64,000 nucleotides of DNA. Origin: Pseudomonadota bacterium. GTDB lineage: Bacteria > Pseudomonadota > Gammaproteobacteria > Steroidobacterales > Steroidobacteraceae. Shown piece by piece: positions 26,693 through 35,268 of this stretch (position 1 is the first letter of the stretch; every line of letters starts with the position of its first letter). Both the position numbers and the translations under genes were made by a program. The notes beneath the pieces were generated by a model. That model saw only the letters and a list, made by a program, of their open reading frames with translations. It was not told the DNA's origin and ran no database searches. The stretch spans positions 124,001 to 188,000 of the forward strand of contig JAFEFN010000013.1 of the NCBI GenBank assembly GCA_018240525.1, written 5' to 3'.

Positions 26693-28258
26693 CTACTGCA
26701 GGCGCGCTCCTTTGAAGGTGACGCTGGAGTGGCAGCGGTCACACTGCCGCCCGTACTGGCCGAGGTGCACGTCGTCCTTCTCATGGCACGACAGGCAGTC
26801 CTGCTTGAGTTTCACTGCGTCCGGGGGTCGACGATGACAGGCTTCGCAGGAGAGCTTGGCGTGAGCGCCCGCCAGCGCGAAGTGAGTCTCCTTGGCGTGG
26901 TCGAACTCCCACTGCCGCCAGCCGTTGGACGTATGGCAGCGCGCACACTCGCTACCCAGGTTGCCCTTGTGGATGTCGTCGCGACGGTGACAGTCGATGC
27001 ACTCGCGACCAACGTCTCGGTACTGCCGCGTCGCGTGACACTGTTCGCACGGAACTGCAACGTGCAGGCCCACAAGCGGAAACCTGGTTAGGTCATGGTC
27101 GAAGGCGACGCTCGCACGCCAGCCCTCGGTCGTGTGGCATTCATCGCAGGCCTTGCCGAGGCGTCCGCCATGCACGTCCTGGGCGCGGTGGCATCCGAAA
27201 CAGTCCTCGGCGAGCTTTTGCGTCGCGGCGGTCGCGGTATGGCAGTCGTGGCAGCCGATCTTCCGGTGCTTGCCCGTCAGCGACCACTTGGTGTCGCGAT
27301 CGTGATCGAAGACCGACGGCTTCCACTTCTCATTGCCGTGGCAGTTGGCACAGTCGCCCCCCAGCCGTCCCGCGTGGGAGTCCTGGCCGACGTGGCAGCC
27401 ATTGCAGTCCCGTGAAATCTTGTCCTTCAGGTTGCCGGAGCGATGACAGTCATTGCACGCGATGCGGTCATGAACCCCGAGCAATGCGTAGCCCGTTTCC
27501 TTCTTGTGATCGAACTTGGAATTCTTCCAGCCCTTCGGGGTGTGGCACTCGGCGCACTTCGCACCGCGCTCTCCGTGATGCACATCATCTGGCGCATGAC
27601 AGGAAACGCACTCGCGCGGAGTGTCCTTGTACCGGTTGCCGAGGTGGCAGCCGGCGCAGGGAATATCAGCATGACGATCGGATAGCGCAAACGCAGTCTT
27701 GCTGTGGTCATACTTCACGCGCGACCATGTCTCGACATCGTGGCAAGTCGCGCAATTGCGTCCGAGCTTACCTTCGTGCGGCTCCTCTTTATGGTGGCAG
27801 GCAACGCACTCGGAAGCCGCATCACGGTAGGGCTTGCCCTGTGCGTGGCAGCCTTGGCACGCGACCGATGCGTGGGCGCCCTTGAGCGGAAAATCGGTCT
27901 GCTGATGGTCGAATTGACTCGGGCTAACGTGCGCGATGTGCACCTCGCGGCCGAGATGTTCCGAATGACACGCGCGGCATTGCGAAGCCTCGATACCGTC
28001 GAGTCGGCCGTGGTAACCCTGCTTCTGACGCAGGTCCCCGGAAATCTCCTTGTGGCAGTCCAGGCATAGCTGCGTCTGCCGGGCGCGATCGCTGCGATCG
28101 TGGCACAGCTTGCACTGTTCCTCGTATTTCTCGTGCGCGTGGCTCAGCTTGCCGGGCATCAAGAGCGTCTCCGGGTTAACGGCGCGTGCGGCTTCAGTCC
28201 GAAAAAGCGCCAGCATTAGTGCCAAGATCAGAAGTAGTCGGCATGATCCGCTCCTCAT
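26693..28258 (-). CDS. 21-haem periplasmic cytochrome c
   Basis: 521 residues from the ATG at 28258; an upstream in-frame start (28297) would overlap the previous gene and is less likely. The signal peptide is LLLILALMLALFRTEAARA. I count 21 CXXCH motifs at near-even spacing, many arranged as CxxCH ... GWxxSxFDH ... LxGxHxxixCxxCH units with distal histidines supplied by FDH and GxH, which would give bis-His haems. The sequence is lysine- and aspartate-rich, unlike the Thr/Gly-rich 55-haem partner 12 bases downstream. It is probably the periplasmic carrier or in-barrel partner that passes electrons between the membrane protein at 28278 and the large cytochrome. The role is inferred from order; the haem motifs are direct. 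Confidence 0.93.
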   Translation of the reverse strand: MRSGSCRLLLILALMLALFRTEAARAVNPETLLMPGKLSHAHEKYEEQCKLCHDRSDRARQTQLCLDCHKEISGDLRQKQGYHGRLDGIEASQCRACHSEHLGREVHIAHVSPSQFDHQQTDFPLKGAHASVACQGCHAQGKPYRDAASECVACHHKEEPHEGKLGRNCATCHDVETWSRVKYDHSKTAFALSDRHADIPCAGCHLGNRYKDTPRECVSCHAPDDVHHGERGAKCAECHTPKGWKNSKFDHKKETGYALLGVHDRIACNDCHRSGNLKDKISRDCNGCHVGQDSHAGRLGGDCANCHGNEKWKPSVFDHDRDTKWSLTGKHRKIGCHDCHTATAATQKLAEDCFGCHRAQDVHGGRLGKACDECHTTEGWRASVAFDHDLTRFPLVGLHVAVPCEQCHATRQYRDVGRECIDCHRRDDIHKGNLGSECARCHTSNGWRQWEFDHAKETHFALAGAHAKLSCEACHRRPPDAVKLKQDCLSCHEKDDVHLGQYGRQCDRCHSSVTFKGARLQ

Positions 28259-28277
28259 GTCGGTCGCTGTAGTGACG

Positions 28278-29414
28278 TCAGTACACGTGGACCGCAATGA
28301 CGTGGATAACGGCCGCGATGATCATCATGAAGATCAGTGGGATGTGGAGCGCATGCCACATCGAGAACAGACGCTCATAGCTCTCGAACCCCGCCACGCG
28401 GCGGGTCGCCGCGATGCGCCGATCGACGTAGCCGCACGCAGACGCGGACATGCGCCGACGCTCGGCCGCGATCACTGCTGACTGGCGCGCAAGCGCCCGC
28501 AGCGAGCGGTGCACATAACGGTGCAATCGCCAGCGCAGCGCCAGCGCGGTTAGCGCGACCATCGGCAACTTTACTGGCGCGAGCAGTGGCAGGCGCGGAC
28601 CCGTTGACAGGAGCCTCCGCTCAGACGCTTCAAGGCGTTGCACGAGGTCCGGCAGAAAGCCCACGCGTGAAGTCGTCGATCGCAGTTCCTCGGCGCCACC
28701 GCGCAACTCGTTCAGCTCCAGCTTACTGCCGTAGAGACCATGGTGAATGTGGGCGTAGATGTAGCGGCCGATGAGACCGCTTCCGGCGACCGTGAGCATC
28801 GCGAACAACGCGACGTTGCTGTTAGTGGCGCCTGTGGTGAAGTTTGAATGGTAGAGAATGCACAGCGGCCCAAGGACACCCAAGACCATGTGGAAGCGGA
28901 ACCAGCTCGGCGTTGATCCCAAGAACTTCAGCCAGCTGTACCGCTTCCGCAGCGAGTAAACGAGGAGCAGCAGCATCAGGCTGCCGCCAATGATTCCAAG
29001 CGTATATCCCAATCCCCTTTTCGGAGTGATGTAACGCTCCGTTGGCACGTGGTAGCCCACGTACAGCAGCGCTACCACTATCAGAAAAAATACGCGCCCC
29101 GCGGTGATGAGTCGGCGGGGAGGTGCCACCTCCCTGGCAGGCGCGCTGGACGCGGAAATTGGCTGAGGAGGCCTCGTGCTGGCACGCTCCTCCGCCTTAT
29201 CGGCGGCTGAGTGGGACCGCGCTGCCGTGCGCCGCTCCGGCAGTGATGCGACGCGCGCTTCGACGGAGGGAGGGACAGGAGCCGCTTGAAACTCCTGCGC
29301 AGGAATCGCGGAGCGTTGCGATCCCAGCTGGCTCAGACGAACGACGCGCACCTGAAGCTGCTCGGGTACGTCATCGGGATTCCCAACGGGCGTTGCAGCG
29401 GACATTCCCATCAT
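28278..29414 (-). CDS. His-rich inner-membrane protein, probable b-type cytochrome / quinone-linked subunit
   Basis: 378 residues. A polar, Ala/Pro/Ser-rich N-terminal 100 residues is followed by transmembrane helices near 105-125, 137-157, 172-192, 205-222 and at the C-terminus (355-378). Histidines line the helices: FRFHMVLGVLGPLCILYHS, IYAHIHHGLYG and WHALHIPLIFMMIIAAVIH. That pattern could hold b haems as in ferric-reductase-like or cytochrome b561-like proteins. A cytoplasmic coiled segment lies between the fourth and last helices. It sits between the CcmI-like gene (4-base overlap) and the 21-haem gene (19-base gap), where the quinone-interacting membrane subunit of an electron conduit is expected. 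The haem binding is inferred; no named family is certain. Confidence 0.75.
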   Translation of the reverse strand: MMGMSAATPVGNPDDVPEQLQVRVVRLSQLGSQRSAIPAQEFQAAPVPPSVEARVASLPERRTAARSHSAADKAEERASTRPPQPISASSAPAREVAPPRRLITAGRVFFLIVVALLYVGYHVPTERYITPKRGLGYTLGIIGGSLMLLLLVYSLRKRYSWLKFLGSTPSWFRFHMVLGVLGPLCILYHSNFTTGATNSNVALFAMLTVAGSGLIGRYIYAHIHHGLYGSKLELNELRGGAEELRSTTSRVGFLPDLVQRLEASERRLLSTGPRLPLLAPVKLPMVALTALALRWRLHRYVHRSLRALARQSAVIAAERRRMSASACGYVDRRIAATRRVAGFESYERLFSMWHALHIPLIFMMIIAAVIHVIAVHVY

Positions 29415-30709
29415 CCGATCTGGCGATTGATGACTAGGGAGACCGCCTTGCCGGCGGATGGACTCAGAACCCCGCTCACGGCGTACAGGTCACCGCCACT
29501 GGGCGCGGCGTTTCCGCTTTTGGAGATGCGCGCCTCGACGACCACTCTGTCGAACTGCGAAAGCCTGCGCGATGGAATCATCGCCATCGAGTCATCCAAT
29601 CTGAAGTGGACTGGCCACGTACCGGTGTTGGTACGGAAGACAGCGAGCGGCGGCCCGGGCGAATCCGCTGCCTTCGCGTAGATAAAGAGGGTCGCATCCG
29701 GCGCAACGCGCCCTACGACGCTGTCATCCACGGTGACTGTGCCGGAGAGCGCGGTCGCGCCGGCTGGAGCAGCGGCCGGGGCTGGCGCGGCGCTGCCGGC
29801 CAGCCGCTTATCCTCCGCAATGTTGCCGTCGATGATGCGCACATCCGGCGAACCGGGCGGCAATATGGCCCGTAGTTTGTTCCACCAGCCAAGCGCCTCG
29901 GCGTACTTGCGCTCTTCATGGGCCTGGCTGGCCTTCAGCCACAGTGCCTTGGCATTGGTTGCATCGAGCGCAAGCGCGTTGTCGATCCCGCGTCCGGCGT
30001 CGCCCGTCAGAGTCCCGCCGTTTACGGAAGCAACGGTGTCGGCATAGTCCGCCCAGGATTGAGCAGTCATTCCCCTGAGGCTGATCACGTGCTCGTAGGC
30101 CGCGCGTGCGCCAGCGAAGTCGCGCTGCGCACGCAGCGCGTCTGCGCGCATCAGCCATCCGGCGGCATCTCGAGGCGAAGCTGGTGGCTCCCGCGCCGGA
30201 GTCGCTGCCGCGACGGGCGAGCCAGCGCTACCCTTTCCATCGCCCAGTTGAGCGGCCATGCCCACCAGCATCGCCGAACTCATCTGCCCACCACCCGGCG
30301 CGGAGACAATCCTGCTACGCGCGCGCTGCGCGTCTTCCGGTCTCCCAAGCATGTCGTACGCCTGTGCCAGCAGGTTCCAGTCCCCGTCTGACCCGCCATC
30401 ACGCGCAAGGCGCGACGCGAGTTTAGCGACTTCAACGTCCATCGATTGCGCCGCCGAAGCGTTGCCCGCAGCAGCGCCTGGCACCATGGGTGTCGCCGAG
30501 GCCGGCGCCATTGCGGGCAGAGCCAGCGGATGGCGGGTGCCCACTAGTTGGAAAAGCAGCGCAGCGACCAGGGCAAATGCCGCTACAAACACGGTCGCGA
30601 ATGCATAGTTGCGCCGTGAGCGCTCCACACCGCGCAAGAACAGTCGACGCGCGATGAGGACGCTGATTACGCCAACCAACATCCCAGCTATAAAGGGAAA
30701 TACTTCCAC
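29411..30709 (-). CDS. CcmI/CycH-like cytochrome c maturation factor
   Basis: 432 residues from a GTG at 30709 with GAGG just upstream; the frame is open further but the extra N-terminus lacks family features. Two transmembrane helices (VFPFIAGMLVGVISVLIA and TVFVAAFALVAALLFQLVG) frame a short cytoplasmic loop as in CcmI. Then come TPR repeats (about 95-290) that bind apocytochrome C-termini, and a C-terminal CycH domain with GTVTVDDSVVGRVAPDATLFIYAKA and GPPLAVFRT. Known CcmI proteins deliver apocytochromes to the haem ligation complex. As the first gene of the multihaem operon it probably serves these unusually haem-rich clients. No other ccm gene is in the window. Confidence 0.85.
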   Translation of the reverse strand: MEVFPFIAGMLVGVISVLIARRLFLRGVERSRRNYAFATVFVAAFALVAALLFQLVGTRHPLALPAMAPASATPMVPGAAAGNASAAQSMDVEVAKLASRLARDGGSDGDWNLLAQAYDMLGRPEDAQRARSRIVSAPGGGQMSSAMLVGMAAQLGDGKGSAGSPVAAATPAREPPASPRDAAGWLMRADALRAQRDFAGARAAYEHVISLRGMTAQSWADYADTVASVNGGTLTGDAGRGIDNALALDATNAKALWLKASQAHEERKYAEALGWWNKLRAILPPGSPDVRIIDGNIAEDKRLAGSAAPAPAAAPAGATALSGTVTVDDSVVGRVAPDATLFIYAKAADSPGPPLAVFRTNTGTWPVHFRLDDSMAMIPSRRLSQFDRVVVEARISKSGNAAPSGGDLYAVSGVLSPSAGKAVSLVINRQIG

Positions 30710-30845
30710 GTGCCTCAATTCCGTTGCCCTATTGCGCACCGCAAAGCGTACGCGTTTGCGCATCCCTGTAAGCCGACGACGCCACAAAAAACGGCACCGA
30801 CCACTGTCGCCAAGTAACGACAAAAACTCCTTGAAAAATAGGCAA

Positions 30846-30901
30846 GTAGAGCAATGTGACTGCACGGTAGAGTGCGTAGGCAACTTAACCGGCACAAGTA
30901 G
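30846..30901. promoter_or_regulatory. GTAG boxes in divergent spacer upstream of cytochrome operon
   Basis: In the 298-base spacer between the CcmI-like gene and the divergent flavoprotein, GTAG occurs at 30846, 30867, 30876 and 30898. The spacings are 21, 9 and 22 bases, close to whole helical turns. The last continues as GTAGGGGAAAACC, like the GTAGGGAAAC seen at 15327 and 34491. It could control either operon; no clear -10/-35 was found. Confidence 0.3.
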
Positions 30902-31007
30902 GGGAAAACCCCATTCAGACGCAACGGCTCACAGGATTAGTGTGCTCTAGCGCACAGCAATCCGGATCTAACATCCTGCTAAGTGTGTCTAGGGAGACGG
31001 ACGCCTG

Positions 31008-32306
31008 ATGGATTGGCTTCTGTATGTTATTTACGCGGTTCCGGCGCTGCTGCTGTTTGCGTGGCACACGCGTAAGCGTCGCCGTCTTGAGACACATAGC
31101 GCCAGACTGCACGCAGAGTCAGGCAGCGCCGAGCCCGCTTCGCTTCACCCGGTAATCGATCCAGCGCGATGCATCGGTTGCGGTTCCTGCCTCAAGGCTT
31201 GCCCCGAACAGGAGCACCACGCGGTGCTTGGCATCGTCCACGGCCGAGCAGTGCTCGTCAGCCCGGGTGACTGCATCGGCCACGGTGCATGCAAGGCCGC
31301 CTGTCCCGTGGAGGCAATCTCCCTGGTGTTCGGCAGCGAGCGACGCGGCGTCGAGATACCGTTGTTGAAGCCGAATTTCGAATCCACCGTGCCGGGCATC
31401 TTCGTCGCGGGCGAGTTGGGAGGTATGGGACTCATCCGCAACGCACTCGAACAGGGACGCCAGGCAGTTGAGTACATCGCGCAGCGCAGCCGCCCCGCAG
31501 GCCAGGCGCTCGACCTGCTGATCGTCGGGGCCGGACCGGCTGGCTTCTCCGCTTCGCTCACGGCCCTGTCAAAACGCATGCGTTTCGTGACGCTCGAGCA
31601 GGAGTCGCTGGGAGGCAGCGTGTTCCAGTACCCGCGCGGCAAGCTGGTGATGACCGCCCCGGCACGCGTCCCTTTGCTGGGCAAGGTCAACTTTCGTCAG
31701 ACCAGCAAGGAGGCGCTACTTGAGTTCTGGCAGGAAGCCGAGCGTAAGACCGGGGTGAAAATCAACTATGGCGAGGGAGTCATGGAGATCCGCCGTGACG
31801 GCGCGGTGTTCCGTGTTAAGACCACTCGCGGGGAATACGCCGCGGGTAGTGTGTTGCTGGCAATAGGCCGACGCGGAACGCCACGCAAACTGGGCGTGCC
31901 GGGCGAAGAGTTGCCGAAAGTTGTCTATCGCCTTATAGACCCCGAACAATACAGCGGCAGACACGTTCTGGTAGTCGGCGGTGGCGACAGCGCCCTGGAG
32001 GCGGCCGCGAGCATAGCCGACAGTGGCGCCGGTACCGTCGTGCTTTCGTACCGCGGCGAGAGTTTTGATCGAGCGAAGGCAGGTAACAGGGAGCGCATCG
32101 ACGCCGCTACCAAGGGAGGCAAGCTGCAGCTGCTCATGAAATCGCAGGTGAAATCGATCCAACCCGAATCAGTCACACTGGACCATGAGGGCAGGTCCGT
32201 CACCGTCGCCAACGATGCGGTCATCGTGAGCGCCGGAGGCGTGCTGCCTTCGGAGTTCCTGCGGCGTATCGGCATCGGGATCGAAACCAAGTATGGCACG
32301 GCGTAG
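31008..32306 (+). CDS. Membrane-anchored Fe-S flavoprotein oxidoreductase
   Basis: 432 residues after a GGGAGA ribosome site. An N-terminal transmembrane helix (LLYVIYAVPALLLFAWH) is followed by a ferredoxin-like domain. The first cluster motif is complete (Cys55, 58, 61, 65 in CIGCGSCLKACPE); the second reads CIGHGACKAACP, with His92 where the second cysteine is normal. A thioredoxin-reductase-like domain follows with an FAD motif LLIVGAGPAGFSASL (about 170) and an NAD(P) motif VLVVGGGDSALEAA (about 320). It probably passes electrons between NAD(P)H, the clusters and a membrane partner. It is divergent from the cytochrome operon and overlaps the ankyrin gene by 14 bases. A link to the conduit is inferred from context. 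Confidence 0.88.
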   Translation: MDWLLYVIYAVPALLLFAWHTRKRRRLETHSARLHAESGSAEPASLHPVIDPARCIGCGSCLKACPEQEHHAVLGIVHGRAVLVSPGDCIGHGACKAACPVEAISLVFGSERRGVEIPLLKPNFESTVPGIFVAGELGGMGLIRNALEQGRQAVEYIAQRSRPAGQALDLLIVGAGPAGFSASLTALSKRMRFVTLEQESLGGSVFQYPRGKLVMTAPARVPLLGKVNFRQTSKEALLEFWQEAERKTGVKINYGEGVMEIRRDGAVFRVKTTRGEYAAGSVLLAIGRRGTPRKLGVPGEELPKVVYRLIDPEQYSGRHVLVVGGGDSALEAAASIADSGAGTVVLSYRGESFDRAKAGNRERIDAATKGGKLQLLMKSQVKSIQPESVTLDHEGRSVTVANDAVIVSAGGVLPSEFLRRIGIGIETKYGTA

Positions 32307-34266
32307 CCCCGGCGCACTGCTCGCGGGTCTTATCGCCTGTGCTCTCTCAGCAGGAGCCACCGCGGCGCCCGTCGACCCGCTTGATGCGGTGAAGACCGAT
32401 ATCCGTCTCAAGAACTTCACCCGCGCCAGATCTCATCTGGAGGAACTTGCTGCCTCCGGCAACCCCGAGGCGGAGTATCTTCTTGGCAGCTTCTTCCTGA
32501 ACGGACTCAGTGGCCCACATGATCCCGCACAAGCGCGGCTCTGGCTTGAGCGGTCCGCCACCCACGGCAATGCGCGCGCCGCGTACAGCCTTGCCAGCCT
32601 GCTCGCGAGCACCGACCCTCCTGATCCGGTCGGTGCACAGCAGTGGTTCGATCGTGCCCGCGCACTCGGCTATGCCCCCCCGGGCACGCACGGTTATACC
32701 CACGACACGTCCGCCGGGCATTTTCTGCCACCCGGCGCACTCAGCGACCCGATGCTCCGCCGCGAGGCACTGTGGCTCGCGGCGCGCGCTGGCGACACCG
32801 TGGCCATTGTCGCGCTCGCCGACCCGGCATCAATCAAGAGCACCGACGAGTTCGGCCGCGGCGCCATGGCACGCGCGGCCGAGGCGGGCTCGGCCACGGC
32901 ACTGCAAGCGCTCATCGCCCACGGTGGCGAGGCAGACCGTGCCGATAACTTCGGCATCACTCCTCTGATGCTGGCTGCGCGCAGCGGCTCGGTCGATGCA
33001 GTCGATGCCCTACTGCGTGCGCAAGCGCACGTCAATTCGGTCGACCACAGCGGCAACACGCCACTGATGCATGCCGCCGCGGGCGCGCACATCGAAACGG
33101 TCGATGCGCTGCTCGGCGCCGGCGCAATTGTCGGCACCCGAAATCAACAGGATTGGTCGGCCCTCGACTTCGCCGTTGTCGGGGGTGCGGAAGACGTCGC
33201 CGTCCGCCTGCGCGAGAAGGGTGCGACGGCGCTGCAGCGCAGCACGGAGATACCCTCAGCGCCTGTGACCGTGCAGCGTGCCTCGCAGCGGGACTTCTAT
33301 GCCGGCTGGCCCGACCTGGCTGTGGCGGCTGGCCGCGATGCCCCCGTGCTAACGCAGTCGCTGCTCAAGCGGGGGGCGGACCCCAATGCCAAGACACCCG
33401 ACGGCACCCCGGTGCTGGCGGTGGCCGCGCTCATGGGACCGCCGCAGCTGGTCGATACCTTGATCAGCGCGGGTGCGAGTGCCAATGGCACCGACCGCCG
33501 GGGCAATTCACCTCTGGCGGTCGCCGCCCGCACCGGCCGCGAGGACATAGTGTCGCGCCTGCTGGCGCGCGGCGCCTCTACCGAAGGCCAGGGCAGTTCG
33601 ACCGGGTCGGCGTTGCTCATCGCGGCCAAAGCGGGTGATCCTCAAGTCCTGAAGGCGCTGCTTACCGCGCATCCGCCCCTCGACGGGCGTGATGCCGGGG
33701 GCATGACTGCGCTCATGGTGCTCGCGCGCGCTGGCGAAGCTGCGGGGATGCGGCAACTCCTTGACGCCGGTGCAGCGGTGGATGCGTCGGATCGCCAGGG
33801 TCGAACAGCCCTGTGGTACGCCGCACGCGGAGGTCATCTCGCGGCCGCCCAGTTGCTGCTCGAGCGCGGCGCGGACGTTGACCGCGCTGATGCGGCGTTA
33901 CAAACGCCGCTCACCGCCGGGTGCGCCGCAGGTGCCGCGCCGCTGGTGGATCTGCTGCTGGCCAAAGGGGCTCACTTGGAATCACGGACCGCCACTCGGG
34001 ACACGGCACTCCTGATTGCGACCAACGCCGGGGCGGCGGCAGTGGTAGAGAAATTACTCGCTCAGAGAGCCGACAAGGACGTCCAAAATGAGTTCGGCGA
34101 TACCGCGCTCATCATCGCCAGCCGAAATGGCAACAGTGCGCTCGTGCGGCGCCTGCTAAGCGCCGGGGCGAGCGCAAGGCTCAGAAACAAGGATCGGCTG
34201 ACAGCGGCGGACGTGGCCAGCGCTCGCTCATTCAGCCAGGTGTCGGAGCTTCTGAAGGGAAGTTAG
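32293..34266 (+). CDS. Exported Sel1/ankyrin-repeat protein
   Basis: 657 residues with a signal peptide (MARRSPGALLAGLIACALSAGATA). Residues about 30-135 are Sel1-type helical pairs (GNPEAEYLLGSFFLNGLSGPHD, split over two helices). From about 180 to the end there are roughly a dozen ankyrin repeats with the TPLMLAARSG, GNTPLMHAA and GRTALWYAARGGH hallmarks. Such proteins bind partner proteins; nothing indicates an enzyme. The start lies inside the flavoprotein gene (14-base overlap), so the two are co-expressed and it may scaffold that enzyme or the periplasmic cytochromes. The partner is unknown. Confidence 0.9.
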   Translation: MARRSPGALLAGLIACALSAGATAAPVDPLDAVKTDIRLKNFTRARSHLEELAASGNPEAEYLLGSFFLNGLSGPHDPAQARLWLERSATHGNARAAYSLASLLASTDPPDPVGAQQWFDRARALGYAPPGTHGYTHDTSAGHFLPPGALSDPMLRREALWLAARAGDTVAIVALADPASIKSTDEFGRGAMARAAEAGSATALQALIAHGGEADRADNFGITPLMLAARSGSVDAVDALLRAQAHVNSVDHSGNTPLMHAAAGAHIETVDALLGAGAIVGTRNQQDWSALDFAVVGGAEDVAVRLREKGATALQRSTEIPSAPVTVQRASQRDFYAGWPDLAVAAGRDAPVLTQSLLKRGADPNAKTPDGTPVLAVAALMGPPQLVDTLISAGASANGTDRRGNSPLAVAARTGREDIVSRLLARGASTEGQGSSTGSALLIAAKAGDPQVLKALLTAHPPLDGRDAGGMTALMVLARAGEAAGMRQLLDAGAAVDASDRQGRTALWYAARGGHLAAAQLLLERGADVDRADAALQTPLTAGCAAGAAPLVDLLLAKGAHLESRTATRDTALLIATNAGAAAVVEKLLAQRADKDVQNEFGDTALIIASRNGNSALVRRLLSAGASARLRNKDRLTAADVASARSFSQVSELLKGS

Positions 34267-34391
34267 TCGGGGCGGCGGAAGGGTGTCACGCCTGGGCGGC
34301 GCGACTCGGTGAGGGCCTGCCCGGCTCGGTAGACGGCCACTATGACCAGCGGCGTCGCCAGCAGGTAGGCAAGCATCAGCTTCCACCACAT
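34263..34391 (-). CDS. Possible 42-residue single-pass membrane protein
   Basis: A short frame beginning ATG at 34391, after GAGGGA, encodes a peptide starting MWWKLMLAYLLATPLVIVAV, one good transmembrane helix, with a basic Arg/Pro tail (ESRRPGVTPFRRPD). It ends on the opposite strand over the ankyrin stop codon (4-base convergent overlap). The helix, ribosome site and spacing support a real small protein; no family is recognised. Confidence 0.45.
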   Translation of the reverse strand: MWWKLMLAYLLATPLVIVAVYRAGQALTESRRPGVTPFRRPD

Positions 34392-34490
34392 ATATTGTCC
34401 CTCACAGAGGCGGTTATGGGTGCAGGGCAATCCTCGGACGGTGGGATCTTAATGGCTTGGACGTCGTGTAGAAATGCGGGCTATGCCCCG

Positions 34491-34529
34491 GTAGGGAAAC
34501 AACGTAGAGAATTCGGGTTACCCGTAACC
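34491..34529. promoter_or_regulatory. GTAG element and palindrome before second response regulator
   Basis: GTAGGGAAACAACGTAG (34491-34507) shares its first ten bases, and the preceding CCG, with 15327. It is followed by GGTTACCCGTAACC (34516-34529), two perfect 6-base arms around CC, ending 13 bases before the start codon. This fits an operator for an autoregulated gene; the binding protein is not known. Confidence 0.4.
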
Positions 34530-34542
34530 TAAGCTCCTCGCC

Positions 34543-35268
34543 ATGTCCAACCCGCATACCGTCGTTGACGCCACTTCGGGCCCGATGCTCGGACTCCTGC
34601 GCCCCGGGACGGGCGATGCCCGCGCTCTCCGCTCGATGCAGGTCGTCCTCATAGAGGAACCGGGCATCTTGCGCGACGGGCTGTGTGCGCTCCTACAGTC
34701 GGTGGGGGCCAATGTGGTCGCGGTGGCATCCAGCCCCCGTGAGGCGCTGCAAGCCCTGGCTCAATTCAAGCCGCAGGTTGTGATCCTCGACTTTGCACCC
34801 GCGCTCAAGACAAGTCCCGCCACCATCCGACAGTTCAAGCGCCGTTGGCCCGAGCTTCGCGCGCTCTTGCTGACTCTGCGAAGAGACAGCGCCTTGATCG
34901 AGTCGGCGGTGGCTGCCGGGGCCGACGGCTACTTGCATAAGAATGAGACTCGTGCCGAGTTGATTGCGGCTTTGCAGCGCCTGCAGGCAGGTAAGCGCTA
35001 TCTGCGAGCGCGCGCCGCCGAGCGTACCGCCGAGGCGGCGGGAAGCGCCATGCATGATGGGCGTGACGAGCCGGTGAGCCGTCTCACCTCGCGTGAACAG
35101 GAGGTGATTGCGTTGATCGCGCGCGGCTTCCGTACCCGCGAGATGGCGAAGCTGCTGTCGCTGAGCGCAAAGACCATCGAGAAGCACCGCACCAACCTCA
35201 TGCGCAAGCTGGGTCTGCACTCGGCTGCTGCCGTCGCTGCCTACGCGATCCGCCACGGGCTGGTCTGA
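34543..35268 (+). CDS. LuxR/NarL-type response regulator, possibly atypical receiver
   Basis: 241 residues, the same length as the regulator at 15362 and clearly a paralogue in the DNA-binding part (SAKTIEKHRTNLMRKLGLHSAAAV). The receiver has Asp83 in VVILDFAPAL and Lys in GYLHKNE, but the acidic pair is Glu-Glu (VVLIEEPG) and a long N-terminal extension of about 30 residues precedes it. The HTH (about 180-240) begins LTSREQEVIALIARGF. No kinase gene is adjacent, so it is an orphan; the kinase at 16954 could serve both. It ends the electron-transfer block. Confidence 0.88.
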   Translation: MSNPHTVVDATSGPMLGLLRPGTGDARALRSMQVVLIEEPGILRDGLCALLQSVGANVVAVASSPREALQALAQFKPQVVILDFAPALKTSPATIRQFKRRWPELRALLLTLRRDSALIESAVAAGADGYLHKNETRAELIAALQRLQAGKRYLRARAAERTAEAAGSAMHDGRDEPVSRLTSREQEVIALIARGFRTREMAKLLSLSAKTIEKHRTNLMRKLGLHSAAAVAAYAIRHGLV

